Origin: Sphingomonadaceae bacterium 3R27E2-A
GTDB lineage: Bacteria; Pseudomonadota; Alphaproteobacteria; Sphingomonadales; Sphingomonadaceae
NCBI GenBank assembly: GCA_005503165.1
Contig: SCNT01000001.1
Location: forward strand, 62,001-126,000
Length of the DNA: 64,000 nucleotides
Reading direction: 5' to 3'
Translations under genes and position numbers: made by a program
The notes under the pieces: model-generated
What the model saw: only the letters and a program-made list of their open reading frames with translations
Told to the model about the DNA's origin: nothing
Database searches by the model: none
Shown: piece by piece, positions 34,377-42,414 of the stretch
Layout of the letters: the number at the start of each line of letters is the position of its first letter
How positions within the stretch are numbered: position 1 is the first letter of the stretch

Positions 34377-36247
34377 GCGAGCGCTCCTTCGATGGCCGCT
34401 TCGATTTCGGCGATGGTGAAGGGCTGGCCCGACACCTTGTTCAGGGGCCTCGCGTCGACCAGATACTGGTCGCGCAGCACGGTCTTCAATTGGCCGGTGT
34501 TCATTTCGGGCACGATCACCTTGTCATAGCTTTTGAGCAATTCGCCGAGATTGGCGGGAAGCGGCCAGATGTGGCGGATGTGGATATGGCTAACGTCCGC
34601 CCCCTCGGCGCGCTTGCGGCGCACCGCCTGGTGGATCGGGCCGAAGGTCGAGCCCCAGCCGACCACGGCGAGCCTGCCGCCCTCGGCGCCGAGCTCGACA
34701 ACCTGGTCGGGGACCTTGACGCCTTCGACCTTGGCCTTGCGGATGTCGGTCATCGCCTGGTGGTTTGACGCCTCATAATTGATGTGGCCGGTGTCGACCT
34801 CCTTCTCGATCCCGCCGATGCGGTGGAGCAGGCCGGGGGTGCCGGGCTTGACCCACGGGCGCGCGAGCTTTTCGTCACGGCCATAGGGCTTGAACCCGCC
34901 TTCGGGGACCTCGGTGAGGAATTCGGCCGGGAAAGCCTCGTAGGTCGTGAGATCAGGTACCGCCCAGGGCTCGGCGGCGTTGGCGATATAGCCGTCGGTG
35001 AGCAGCATCACCGGGGTCATATATTGCACTGCGATACGCACCGCCTCGATCGCGCATTCGAAGGCGTCGCCGGGCGAGCGCGCGGCGATCACCGGCATCG
35101 GCGCGTCGCCGTTGCGGCCATAGACCGCCTGATAGAGGTCCGACTGCTCGGTCTTGGTCGGCAGGCCGGTCGAGGGTCCGCCGCGCTGCGAATTGACGAT
35201 GACGAGCGGCAGCTCGGTCATGATCGCGAGCCCCATCGCCTCGCCCTTCAGCGCGATGCCGGGGCCCGACGAACTGGTCACGCCGAGCGAGCCGCCATAG
35301 CTGGCGCCGATCGCGGAACAAATGGCGGCAATTTCGTCCTCGGCCTGGAAGGTCGTGACGTCATATTCCTTGAGCCGCGACAAATGATGCAGGATCGCCG
35401 AGGCGGGCGTGATCGGATAGCCGCCGAAGAACATCGGCAGCTTGGCGAGCTGCGCGCCCGCGACGAGGCCGAGCGCGATGCCCTCGGCACCGGTCAACGT
35501 GCGGTAGAGGCCGGGCGCGACGGGCGCGGGGTCGACATGATGCTGTTTGAGCGGACCCGCGAGTTCGGCGGTCTCGCCATAGGCGTGGCCGGCGTTGAGC
35601 GCGGCGACGTTGGCGGCGGCGAGGTTCGGGTCCTTGGCGAATTTCGCCTCGAGCCAGTCGATCAGCGGCTGGCGGTCGCGGTCGAACATCCAGAGCGAAA
35701 GCCCCAGCGTCCACATATTCTTGCAGCGCAAGGCTTCCTTGTTGCCGAGGCCGAAGGGCTTGACCGCATCCATGGTGAGCTGGCTGATGTTGAGCTTCAG
35801 GAGCTGCCATTTGGCGAGGCTGCCGTCGTCGAGCGGGTTGGTGTCGTATTTCGCCTTGGCGAGGTTGCGGTCGTTGAACTCGCCCTCGTCGGCGATGATC
35901 AGGCCGCCCTGCTTCAGTTGCGGGACATTGGTCTTGAGCGCCGCGGGGTTCATCGCGACGAGCACGTCGGGCGCATCGCCCGCGGTCTCGATCGCCGAGG
36001 AACCGAAATTGATCTGGAACGCCGAGACGCCGAAGAGCGTGCCCTGCGGCGCGCGGATCTCGGCCGGGAAGTCGGGGAAGGTCGCGAAGTCGTTGCCCGC
36101 GAGCGCCGACGAAAGGGTGAACTGACCGCCGGTCAGCTGCATCCCGTCGCCGCTGTCGCCTGCAAACCTGACTACCACTGCGTCCGAAAGGGGGGACTGC
36201 CGCCCGCCCTCTGGGGATGGGGCCCGGTCCTCTACCGCTGTCGCCAT
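34373..36247 (-). CDS. korA: 2-oxoacid:ferredoxin oxidoreductase, fused gamma-alpha subunit
   Basis: 624 residues. The N-terminal gamma domain has VVVRFAGDSGDGMQLTGGQF; the alpha domain begins near GAEGIALGLVAGAQ with the pyrimidine-binding stretch FGGYPITPASAILHHLS and the AEDEIAAICSAIGASYGG segment. ATG 36247 is preferred, since relatives begin MATAxx just before the gamma domain; an ATG 13 codons upstream is possible. The gene pair is typical of aerobic alphaproteobacteria, which use it beside or instead of 2-oxoglutarate dehydrogenase. Confidence 0.93.
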   Translation of the reverse strand: MATAVEDRAPSPEGGRQSPLSDAVVVRFAGDSGDGMQLTGGQFTLSSALAGNDFATFPDFPAEIRAPQGTLFGVSAFQINFGSSAIETAGDAPDVLVAMNPAALKTNVPQLKQGGLIIADEGEFNDRNLAKAKYDTNPLDDGSLAKWQLLKLNISQLTMDAVKPFGLGNKEALRCKNMWTLGLSLWMFDRDRQPLIDWLEAKFAKDPNLAAANVAALNAGHAYGETAELAGPLKQHHVDPAPVAPGLYRTLTGAEGIALGLVAGAQLAKLPMFFGGYPITPASAILHHLSRLKEYDVTTFQAEDEIAAICSAIGASYGGSLGVTSSSGPGIALKGEAMGLAIMTELPLVIVNSQRGGPSTGLPTKTEQSDLYQAVYGRNGDAPMPVIAARSPGDAFECAIEAVRIAVQYMTPVMLLTDGYIANAAEPWAVPDLTTYEAFPAEFLTEVPEGGFKPYGRDEKLARPWVKPGTPGLLHRIGGIEKEVDTGHINYEASNHQAMTDIRKAKVEGVKVPDQVVELGAEGGRLAVVGWGSTFGPIHQAVRRKRAEGADVSHIHIRHIWPLPANLGELLKSYDKVIVPEMNTGQLKTVLRDQYLVDARPLNKVSGQPFTIAEIEAAIEGALA

Positions 36248-36444
36248 TTTATCTGTCTGCCTTTGAATCTTGCGAACCTGTGACATCGGCCTAGGCCTCT
36301 ACGGCACCGGCCGCAATTCAGAAAAAATTGTGCGCCGCAAAGCGAATGGCCACGGTCGGTTTCGATTCGCGATTGAATTTGCGCCACCGATGCCGAATAG
36401 CGGATGGCAAGGATCGATTGGAGATCGACCAGGGAGAGACGCAT

Positions 36445-37392
36445 ATGACCGATGGCCCCACCCACTTCACGCGCCCCGACGTCGCGGGCTTCCTCGCCTT
36501 CCTGAACGCGCAGGAAGGGCCGAAGATGGAGGAACTGCCCCCCGAGGGCGCGCGCGAGATGTTCCGCGTCATGACGCAGATGGCCGACAGTCCGCGCGGC
36601 GAGGTCGCCAAGGTCGAGGATCGCACGGTCCCGGGGCCAGCGGGCGAGATTCCGGTGCGGCTCTACGATACGCGGCCCGATCGCGACGTCGGCCCGGTGC
36701 TGGTCTTCTATCATGGCGGCGGCTGGGTGATCGGCGACCTCGACACGCACGACGGCTGGTGCGCCGAGGCGGCGCGGCAGCTCGACATGCCGGTGATCGC
36801 GGTCGATTACCGGCTGGCGCCCGAACACCCCTTCCCCGCCGCGCCCGAGGATTGCGAGGCGGCGACGCGCTGGGTCGCCGACAATATTCCGTGCACCGGG
36901 CTGGTGCTCGCGGGCGAGAGCGCAGGCGGCAATTTGACCATCGCGACCGCTTTGACGCTCCGCGACAAGCCGGCGTCGAAGCCGGTGCTGGCAATCCATC
37001 CGATCTATCCTGCGGTGACGACGCACGACGACTGGCAGAGCTATCGCGATTTCGGCGAGGGGCACCTGCTGACGCAGGGCAGCATGGCGTGGTTCGGCAA
37101 TCATTACGCCGCCGACCCCGCCGACTATCGCGCCTCGCCGCTCGATTTCCCCGCCAAAGGCCTGCCGCCGACGGTGCTGGTAACCGCGGGGCTCGACCCG
37201 CTGCGCGACCAGGGACGCGCCTATGCCGCGAAGCTGATCGAAGCGGGGGTCACCACCGTCTATCGCGAGGGGGCGGGCACGATCCACGGCTATATCAACC
37301 TGTCGCAGGCGATCCCGAGCGCCAAGGACGACATCCGCGGCGCGCTGAGCGTCTTGAAAGCGATCGTCGCCGAGGCTAGCGGAGCCGCATGA
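36445..37392 (+). CDS. Alpha/beta hydrolase of the hormone-sensitive lipase family
   Basis: 315 residues. The oxyanion motif HGGGW (residues 90-94), the nucleophile elbow GESAGG (Ser159), a late Asp in TAGLDPLRDQG and a His in GTIHGYINL give a complete HSL-type triad. Family members are esterases of short acyl chains. AGGGAGAG precedes the ATG at 36445. Its stop overlaps rppH by ATGA, so the two are cotranscribed. It diverges from korA. Confidence 0.9.
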   Translation: MTDGPTHFTRPDVAGFLAFLNAQEGPKMEELPPEGAREMFRVMTQMADSPRGEVAKVEDRTVPGPAGEIPVRLYDTRPDRDVGPVLVFYHGGGWVIGDLDTHDGWCAEAARQLDMPVIAVDYRLAPEHPFPAAPEDCEAATRWVADNIPCTGLVLAGESAGGNLTIATALTLRDKPASKPVLAIHPIYPAVTTHDDWQSYRDFGEGHLLTQGSMAWFGNHYAADPADYRASPLDFPAKGLPPTVLVTAGLDPLRDQGRAYAAKLIEAGVTTVYREGAGTIHGYINLSQAIPSAKDDIRGALSVLKAIVAEASGAA

Positions 37393-37865
37393 TCGACCAC
37401 AGCGAACTCCCCTATCGCCCCTGCGCGGGCGTGATGCTCGCCAACCGCGACGGGCGAATCTTCGTCGGCCAGCGGCTCGATACGACGAGCGAGGCGTGGC
37501 AGATGCCGCAGGGCGGGATCGACGAGGGAGAAGACGCCGAACAGGCGGCGATCCGCGAGCTGGGCGAGGAAACCGGGGTGCACGGCGGGCTGGTCGAGAT
37601 CATCGCGCGCAGCAAGGACGAGTATTTCTACGACCTGCCCGACCATCTGATCGGCAAGATGTGGGGCGGCAGATATCGCGGCCAGCGCCAGCACTGGTTC
37701 CTGATGCGCTTCATGGGCGACGATGGCGACATCAATATCCACACGGAGCACCAGGAATTCCGGGCCTGGAAATGGGCCGGGCTGAACGAGATCGAGAAGC
37801 TGATCGTGCCGTTCAAGCGGACGCTCTATCGCGGGCTGGTCGAGGAATTCGGGCCGCTGGTCTGA
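37389..37865 (+). CDS. rppH: RNA pyrophosphohydrolase (Nudix)
   Basis: 158 residues, the usual size. The complete Nudix box lies at residues 42-64 (G-x5-E-x7-REL-x-EE-x-G). The N-terminal LPYRPCAGVMLANRDGRIFV and WQMPQGGIDEGE are diagnostic for RppH, which removes pyrophosphate from mRNA 5' ends and starts decay. Its 3' end overlaps the uracil-DNA glycosylase gene on the other strand by 40 nt. Confidence 0.93.
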   Translation: MIDHSELPYRPCAGVMLANRDGRIFVGQRLDTTSEAWQMPQGGIDEGEDAEQAAIRELGEETGVHGGLVEIIARSKDEYFYDLPDHLIGKMWGGRYRGQRQHWFLMRFMGDDGDINIHTEHQEFRAWKWAGLNEIEKLIVPFKRTLYRGLVEEFGPLV

Positions 37866-38515
37866 TCTCTGAGCGCCAGTGCAGTGCGGAAGACGTCGGC
37901 GAACATCGCGGGCGTCAGGCGGCCGGTGTTCGTGTTGTAGCGCGAGCAATGATAGCTGTCGATTAGACGGCGCCCGTCGGGCATGCCGTGGACCGCGCCA
38001 TGGGCGAAGGGAAAGGCAGCGAGGCGGCCGCCGGAAGCGCGCACGGCGGCGTCGTGGGCGATCTTGCCGAGCGCGATCACGACGCGGACCCTGGGCAGCG
38101 CAGCCATCTGCGCTTCGAAAAAGGGGCGGCACTGGGCTATTTCGGCGGGTGTGGGCTTGTTCTGGGGCGGCAGGCATTTGACGCTGTTGACGATGATCGC
38201 GCCGTCGAGGGTCAGGCCATCGTCGATCCGCGCCGCGTAGGCGCCGCGGCTGAACCCGAACTCAGCGAGCGTCGCGAAGAGCAGGTCGCCGGCATAGTCG
38301 CCGGTGAAGGGCCGGCCGGTGCGGTTGGCGCCATGCTTGCCCGGCGCGAGTCCTGCGAGCGCGAGCCAGGCAGCGGGGTCGCCGAAGGCGTAGACGGGGG
38401 CGTTCCACCAATCGGGATATTCGGCACGGCACGCCTCGCGAAAGGCGACGAGGCGCGGGCAGCGCGGGCAATCGCGCGGCGGTTCGGTTCCGGGCAAGGG
38501 GGTGTCAATCTCCAC
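37826..38515 (-). CDS. Uracil-DNA glycosylase, family 5 (UdgB-like)
   Basis: 229 residues. The N-terminal CPRCPRLV cysteines and later Cys residues fit the 4Fe-4S type. Motif A reads GLAPGKHGANRTGRPFTGD, the middle has VNSVKCLPPQNKPTP, and the catalytic-end motif reads DSYHCSRYNTNTGRLT. In motif A there is no activating Asp/Asn at the family 1/4 position, as in family 5, which also removes hypoxanthine and xanthine. It removes deaminated bases from DNA. It converges with rppH and diverges from folK. Confidence 0.88.
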   Translation of the reverse strand: MEIDTPLPGTEPPRDCPRCPRLVAFREACRAEYPDWWNAPVYAFGDPAAWLALAGLAPGKHGANRTGRPFTGDYAGDLLFATLAEFGFSRGAYAARIDDGLTLDGAIIVNSVKCLPPQNKPTPAEIAQCRPFFEAQMAALPRVRVVIALGKIAHDAAVRASGGRLAAFPFAHGAVHGMPDGRRLIDSYHCSRYNTNTGRLTPAMFADVFRTALALRDQTSGPNSSTSPR

Positions 38516-38538
38516 CGAGCTGGGTTAGGCGCAGGCAC

Positions 38539-39060
38539 ATGTCCGACGCAACGCCCCTGCCGCTTTATGCCATCGGCCTCGGCTCGAACCGCCGCCATGC
38601 GCGTTTCGGCGATCCGCGCTCGGTCCTGATGGCCGCGCTCGCGGCGCTCGAAGGCGCGGATATCGAGCCCGTCGACGCCAGCCCGATCGTCGCGAGCGAC
38701 CCCGTCGGGCCGTCGCGGCGGCGCTATGCCAATGCGGTCGCGCTCGTCGCCTCGCCGCTGAGCCCGCCCGAGATGCTCGAGCGGCTGCAGGCGATCGAGG
38801 CCGATTTCGGACGCCGCACCGGCCAGCGCTGGAGTGCGCGCACGCTCGATCTCGACATATTGCTCTGGTCGGGCGGCGCGTGGAGCGACGCGGTGCTGAC
38901 GATCCCGCACCCGGCGATGACCGGACGGGCCTTCGTGCTGGGCCCGCTGCGCGCAGTCGCCCCCGAATGGCCGCATCCGCTGCTCGGGCGCAGCATCCGC
39001 CAGCTCGCCGCGCGGCTGGTACGGGCAAAGCCGGTTGACCGCCGCGCATCGGCGCACTAG
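38539..39060 (+). CDS. folK: Hydroxymethyldihydropteridine pyrophosphokinase
   Basis: 173 residues. It transfers pyrophosphate to 6-hydroxymethyl-7,8-dihydropterin in folate synthesis. Landmarks are AIGLGSNRRHARFGDPR, DPVGPSRRRYANAVALV, the signature RTLDLDILLW and the late IPHPAMTGRAFVLGPL. The lysine tRNA follows 42 nt downstream. No other folate gene is nearby. Confidence 0.93.
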   Translation: MSDATPLPLYAIGLGSNRRHARFGDPRSVLMAALAALEGADIEPVDASPIVASDPVGPSRRRYANAVALVASPLSPPEMLERLQAIEADFGRRTGQRWSARTLDLDILLWSGGAWSDAVLTIPHPAMTGRAFVLGPLRAVAPEWPHPLLGRSIRQLAARLVRAKPVDRRASAH

Positions 39061-39102
39061 GGCGGCGGCTCACTTCGAGGCAGCCGGCATGGCGCCGCGT
39101 CG

Positions 39103-39178
39103 GGGCCCTTAGCTCAGTCGGTAGAGCAACTGACTTTTAATCAGTAGGTCGCTGGTTCGAACCCAGCAGGGCTCACCA
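39103..39178 (+). tRNA. tRNA-Lys (anticodon TTT)
   Basis: 76 nt including an encoded CCA. The acceptor stem GGGCCCT pairs with AGGGCTC, the D arm is GCTC-AGTCGGTA-GAGC, the anticodon arm ACTGA-CTTTTAA-TCAGT carries TTT at 39136-39138, and the T arm is CTGGTTCGAACCCAG. All arms pair well. Confidence 0.98.
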
Positions 39179-39288
39179 TTTTTCGATATTGTTGCGTCGA
39201 TTAACCTGCATCAGTGCGGGCGGTGAAAATGCGCGATATCCAGTCCGGACGACCCACGGGGGGAGAGTCGTCTCCTTTCAGACAAACT

Positions 39289-39318
39289 GGCGGCCCTTCG
39301 GGGTCGCCTTTTTGTTTT
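39289..39318 (+). terminator. Rho-independent terminator downstream of tRNA-Lys
   Basis: An 8-bp hairpin GGCGGCCC-TTCG-GGGTCGCC with a stable tetraloop is followed by TTTTTGTTTT. It is oriented with the tRNA and lies about 110 nt after it; the intervening 39179-39288 holds no open frame. Confidence 0.85.
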
Positions 39319-39326
39319 GGCCGCCC

Positions 39327-40253
39327 TCAGGCCGGGAACGCAGGGGCCCGGCTGACCATCGCGGGCAAAGGGCGGCCCATCACCCCGGTCAGCCAGGTCG
39401 CCGCCTCGACGATCGCGGGCAGATCCAGCCCCGTCGCGATGCCGCCGCGTTCGAGCATATAGACGACATCCTCGGTCGGGACATTGCCCGCGGCGCCCGG
39501 CGCGAAGGGGCAGCCGCCGAGGCCGCCGAGCGAGGCGTCAACCGTGGTGGCGCCCTCGGCGACCGCCGCCCAGACGTTGGCGAGGCCGGTATTGCGCGTG
39601 TTGTGGAAATGGACGCGGACCGGGAGGGTACCGACGGCTTCGCGAACGCGGCCCACCATTTCGGACACCTGCGAGGGCACGCCGACGCCGATGGTGTCGG
39701 CGAGCGCGATCTCGCGCGGCTGGGCATCGGCCGCACGCTTCGCCATCTCGACGACGCGGTCGATCGCGACCTCGCCCTCGAAAGGGCAGCCGAAGGCGGT
39801 GGCGATGGTGATCTGGCCGCTGCGGCCCGCTTCCTTCGCAAGACCGACGATCTCGATCGCCGCGGCGAGCGATTCGTCCGAGCTCTGGCCCTGGTTGCGG
39901 ATGCCAAACGCGTCGCTGGTCACGCAAACCGCGCCGAGTTCGTCAATGCGGCCCGTCGCGAGCGCCCGTTCGGCGCCGCGGCGGTTGAGGACGAGGCCGA
40001 TGTACGTCACGTCGTCGCGGACCGGGAGCTGGACCACCAATTGCTCGGCATCGGCGAGTTGCGGGACTTTCCTGGGGTTGACGAAGCTGGTCACCTCGAT
40101 GCGGCGGGCACCATATCGGATGGCGCGCTCGACCAGCGCGAGCTTGTCGGCGGTCGCGACCGCAAGCGCTTCATTTTGCAGGCCGTCACGCGGGCCGACT
40201 TCGACGATTTCGATACTGCTCTGCTTCACGATTATGCCTATCTTCACGCTCAT
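39327..40253 (-). CDS. Hydroxymethylglutaryl-CoA lyase-type enzyme
   Basis: 308 residues of the HMGL/DRE-TIM metallolyase family. The N-terminal VEVGPRDGLQNE, the VTSFVNPRKVPQ segment, the HFHNTRNTGLANV metal site and the cysteine signature GGLGGCPFAPGAAGN are clear. HMG-CoA lyase cleaves HMG-CoA to acetoacetate and acetyl-CoA, the last step of leucine breakdown, and the liu genes are 20-30 kb away. It is divergent from a CaiB-type CoA transferase with a palindromic site between them, so it may instead split a related 3-hydroxyacyl-CoA made in this island. ATG 40253 is preferred over a codon 10 residues upstream. Confidence 0.88.
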   Translation of the reverse strand: MSVKIGIIVKQSSIEIVEVGPRDGLQNEALAVATADKLALVERAIRYGARRIEVTSFVNPRKVPQLADAEQLVVQLPVRDDVTYIGLVLNRRGAERALATGRIDELGAVCVTSDAFGIRNQGQSSDESLAAAIEIVGLAKEAGRSGQITIATAFGCPFEGEVAIDRVVEMAKRAADAQPREIALADTIGVGVPSQVSEMVGRVREAVGTLPVRVHFHNTRNTGLANVWAAVAEGATTVDASLGGLGGCPFAPGAAGNVPTEDVVYMLERGGIATGLDLPAIVEAATWLTGVMGRPLPAMVSRAPAFPA

Positions 40254-40283
40254 CCGAGATTGCGGTTGCCAAATACATAGCAT

Positions 40284-40299
40284 TCTAAGTATATTAAGG
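40284..40299. promoter_or_regulatory. Possible MarR-type site, weak match (HMGL/CaiB promoter region)
   Basis: TCTAAGTATATTAAGG, read on the minus strand as CTTAATATACTTAGA. It shares the A/T core and TTAG/CTAA halves of the stronger sites in this island, but the spacing is off. It lies 31 nt upstream of the HMGL start and 67 nt upstream of CaiB. Confidence 0.4.
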
Positions 40300-40365
40300 C
40301 CACAGGGATGAGGAGGACCGCGGGCGGTCCCTTCCTAGGCGAAAAATGGGCCCGAAGGGAATGAT

Positions 40366-41526
40366 ATGACGAAAACGCGCGGCGCCGGGGCACTGGAGGG
40401 ATTGAAGGTCGTCGAGATCGGGCAACTGATCGCAGGCCCGTTCTGCGGCCAGCTGCTCGGCGACATGGGGGCCGAGATCGTGAAGCTCGAACCGCCCGGC
40501 GGCGACCAGATGCGCCACTGGGGCCAGGGCGACAAACCGAGCTGGTGGCGCGTCATCGCGCGCAACAAATATTCGATCGCGGCCGACCTGCGCAGCGAAG
40601 AGGGGCAGCAACTCGCGCGCGAACTGATCGCCAAGGCCGACATATTGATCGAGAATTTCCGGCCCGGGACGCTCGAGAAATGGAACCTCGACCCCACGGA
40701 ATTGCGCAAGACCAATCCCGGGCTGATCGTCGTGCGCGTATCGGGTTACGGCCAGACCGGCCCCTATTCGTCGCGCGCCGGGTTCGGCGGGATCGGCGAG
40801 GCGATGGGCGGGTGGCGCGGCATCGTCGGCTATCCCGAGCTGCCCCCCGCGCGCATGGGGGTGTCGATCGGCGACACGCTCGCCGCCACCTACGGCTGTT
40901 TGGGCGCGCTCGCGGCGCTGCATCACCGGAGCAAGACCGGCGAAGGCCAGATCGTCGATTCGGCATTGTACGAGGCGGTGCTGCAGGTGATGGAATCGAC
41001 CGTGGCGGATTATTCCGCGAGCGGCGTGAAGCGCCGGCGCACCGGATCCACGCTGCCCGCGATCGCCCCGTCGAACGTGTATCCGTGCCGGGACGGCGAA
41101 TATCTGATCGGGGCGAACCAGGATGGCGTCTTCGCCCGGCTGGCGGCGGCGATGGGGCGGCCCGAGCTGGCGCAGGACGAACGATACCGGACGCACCGCG
41201 CGCGCGGGGCGCGGCAGGAGGAACTCGACGCGCTGATCGGCGAATGGACCAAGACGCTGACGGTCGCCGAGCTGGAGGCGAGGATGCTGGAAGCCGCGGT
41301 GCCCGCCGGGCGCATCTATGATGCGGAGGACATGCTGGCGGATCCGCATTTCGCGGCGCGCGAGGCGCTGGTGACGGTTGCGGATGCAGAGTTGGGCGAA
41401 GTCACGATGCAGGGGGTGTTTCCGAAGCTGTCGGGCACGCCGGGGAGCGTCAGCCGCCCTGCCCCGCTGATCGTCGGGCAGGACGGACCCGAGGTGCTGA
41501 TGCGCTGGCTCGGGCGCGACGGGTGA
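40366..41526 (+). CDS. CaiB/BaiF-family (class III) CoA transferase
   Basis: 386 residues. Family features are LEGLKVVEIGQLIAGPFCGQ, LGDMGAEIVKLEPPGGDQMR, RNKYSIAADLRSEEG and SGYGQTGPYSSRAGF. The likely catalytic aspartate is Asp170 in GVSIGDTLAATYG. The family moves CoA between carboxylic acids or acts as racemase; the substrate here is unknown. Pairing with an HMGL-type lyase suggests activation of a branched hydroxy-acid before cleavage, which is inference. Confidence 0.9.
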   Translation: MTKTRGAGALEGLKVVEIGQLIAGPFCGQLLGDMGAEIVKLEPPGGDQMRHWGQGDKPSWWRVIARNKYSIAADLRSEEGQQLARELIAKADILIENFRPGTLEKWNLDPTELRKTNPGLIVVRVSGYGQTGPYSSRAGFGGIGEAMGGWRGIVGYPELPPARMGVSIGDTLAATYGCLGALAALHHRSKTGEGQIVDSALYEAVLQVMESTVADYSASGVKRRRTGSTLPAIAPSNVYPCRDGEYLIGANQDGVFARLAAAMGRPELAQDERYRTHRARGARQEELDALIGEWTKTLTVAELEARMLEAAVPAGRIYDAEDMLADPHFAAREALVTVADAELGEVTMQGVFPKLSGTPGSVSRPAPLIVGQDGPEVLMRWLGRDG

Positions 41527-41575
41527 GGTTGGGAATGGGGTGCGGGTGCCAGCAATGGCGTGACGAGCGGAGTTG

Positions 41576-41732
41576 ATAATCCTCCTTGCAGCCAATCCGT
41601 GGGGAGCGACATGCGAGCATGGTGGGAGGGCAGCCGCCCTGGACGTCGGCTTCACCCCGCCGCCCCTTTCACGACCGCCAGCGGCGGCGGCCCCCTTCCC
41701 CATCGCTTCGCGACCGGGAGAATTGCACTGGC
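41576..41732. repeat. Family R inverted-repeat element, degenerate copy 4
   Basis: It starts AATCCTCCTTGCAGCCAATC and ends CGCTTCGCGACCGGGAGAAT. Both outer and inner boxes are recognisable but mutated relative to copy 3 (for example CCCTTTCACGACC for CCCCTCCACCACC). It fills most of the 254-nt gap between the convergent CaiB and DUF3237 genes. Confidence 0.85.
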
Positions 41733-41780
41733 CGCAACCGCCCGAAAACCGCGGGGCCGCCGAATAGCGAAGGCCGGTGA

Positions 41781-42287
41781 TCAGAGTATCTCGTGGAGCT
41801 GGTGGCGCACACCAAATCGGGTGCGCTCGCCTACCCCCACCGCGAGCAGGCCGTTCAGCCAGCCATATGCTTCGCTCGCGGTTTCGAACACGGGAGCGAT
41901 TCGCAGATAGTAGAGCGCCGGGTCGACAGGCGGAGCGGCCGAATCGACGAAGGCGGCGCGCACCGCGTCGGAGACCACGCTGCGGCCGTTGTAGGTCAGG
42001 TAGATGAGCGCGCCGTCGTCGGTTCGCCACACCGCGCGCGCATCGAAGGTGCCAACCGCCTCGCCCGAAGCGAGTCGCCCCGCGCGCGACCAATTGCCGC
42101 CACCCGGCAGGACGATGCCGTTGATTCGGGGGCCGAAAAATCGCCCGCCGGTCACATAGCCGACGCGCTGGTCGCCGAAGGGCGAAGCGCCGATGCCGAA
42201 GATGCCGCCGCCGACCTCGAACTCAACGGTGCACAGATGGCGGCTCGCCAAGGGCGCCGCCGCGCCCGCTCCATTTTCCTGCTCCAT
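41781..42287 (-). CDS. DUF3237 domain protein
   Basis: 168 residues. The stretch VTGGRFFGPRINGIVLPGGG, followed by ASGEAVGTFDARAVWRTDDG and LIYLTYNGR, is typical of DUF3237, a small beta-rich family often found in sphingomonad aromatic and steroid catabolic clusters. Its biochemical role is unknown to me. ATG 42287 is taken because the conserved domain begins about 15 residues later. It diverges from a TonB-dependent receptor with two palindromes between the genes. Confidence 0.82.
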   Translation of the reverse strand: MEQENGAGAAAPLASRHLCTVEFEVGGGIFGIGASPFGDQRVGYVTGGRFFGPRINGIVLPGGGNWSRAGRLASGEAVGTFDARAVWRTDDGALIYLTYNGRSVVSDAVRAAFVDSAAPPVDPALYYLRIAPVFETASEAYGWLNGLLAVGVGERTRFGVRHQLHEIL

Positions 42288-42331
42288 TCTTCCAACTCCT
42301 GCTCGTGAGGCTCTGGACAAGCATAAAACAA

Positions 42332-42343
42332 TTAGTATACTAA
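42332..42343. promoter_or_regulatory. MarR-type operator candidate (DUF3237/TonB receptor)
   Basis: TTAGTATACTAA, a perfect 12-bp palindrome, 44 nt upstream of DUF3237 and 71 nt upstream of the receptor gene. It matches the sites at 50603, 58620, 59777, 60470 and 62689. Confidence 0.7.
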
Positions 42344-42345
42344 GG

Positions 42346-42360
42346 GTCAATCAGATTGAC
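42346..42360. promoter_or_regulatory. Second palindrome GTCAAT-N3-ATTGAC
   Basis: GTCAATCAGATTGAC, a perfect 6-3-6 palindrome, begins 2 nt after the MarR-type site. A close relative lies at 47492 upstream of the glutathione transferase gene. It may be the site of another regulator. Confidence 0.55.
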
Positions 42361-42414
42361 GGACTGGAGGGCATTTCCGGCACCGTCGGCGACGACACCA
42401 ATGGGAGGGTCATG

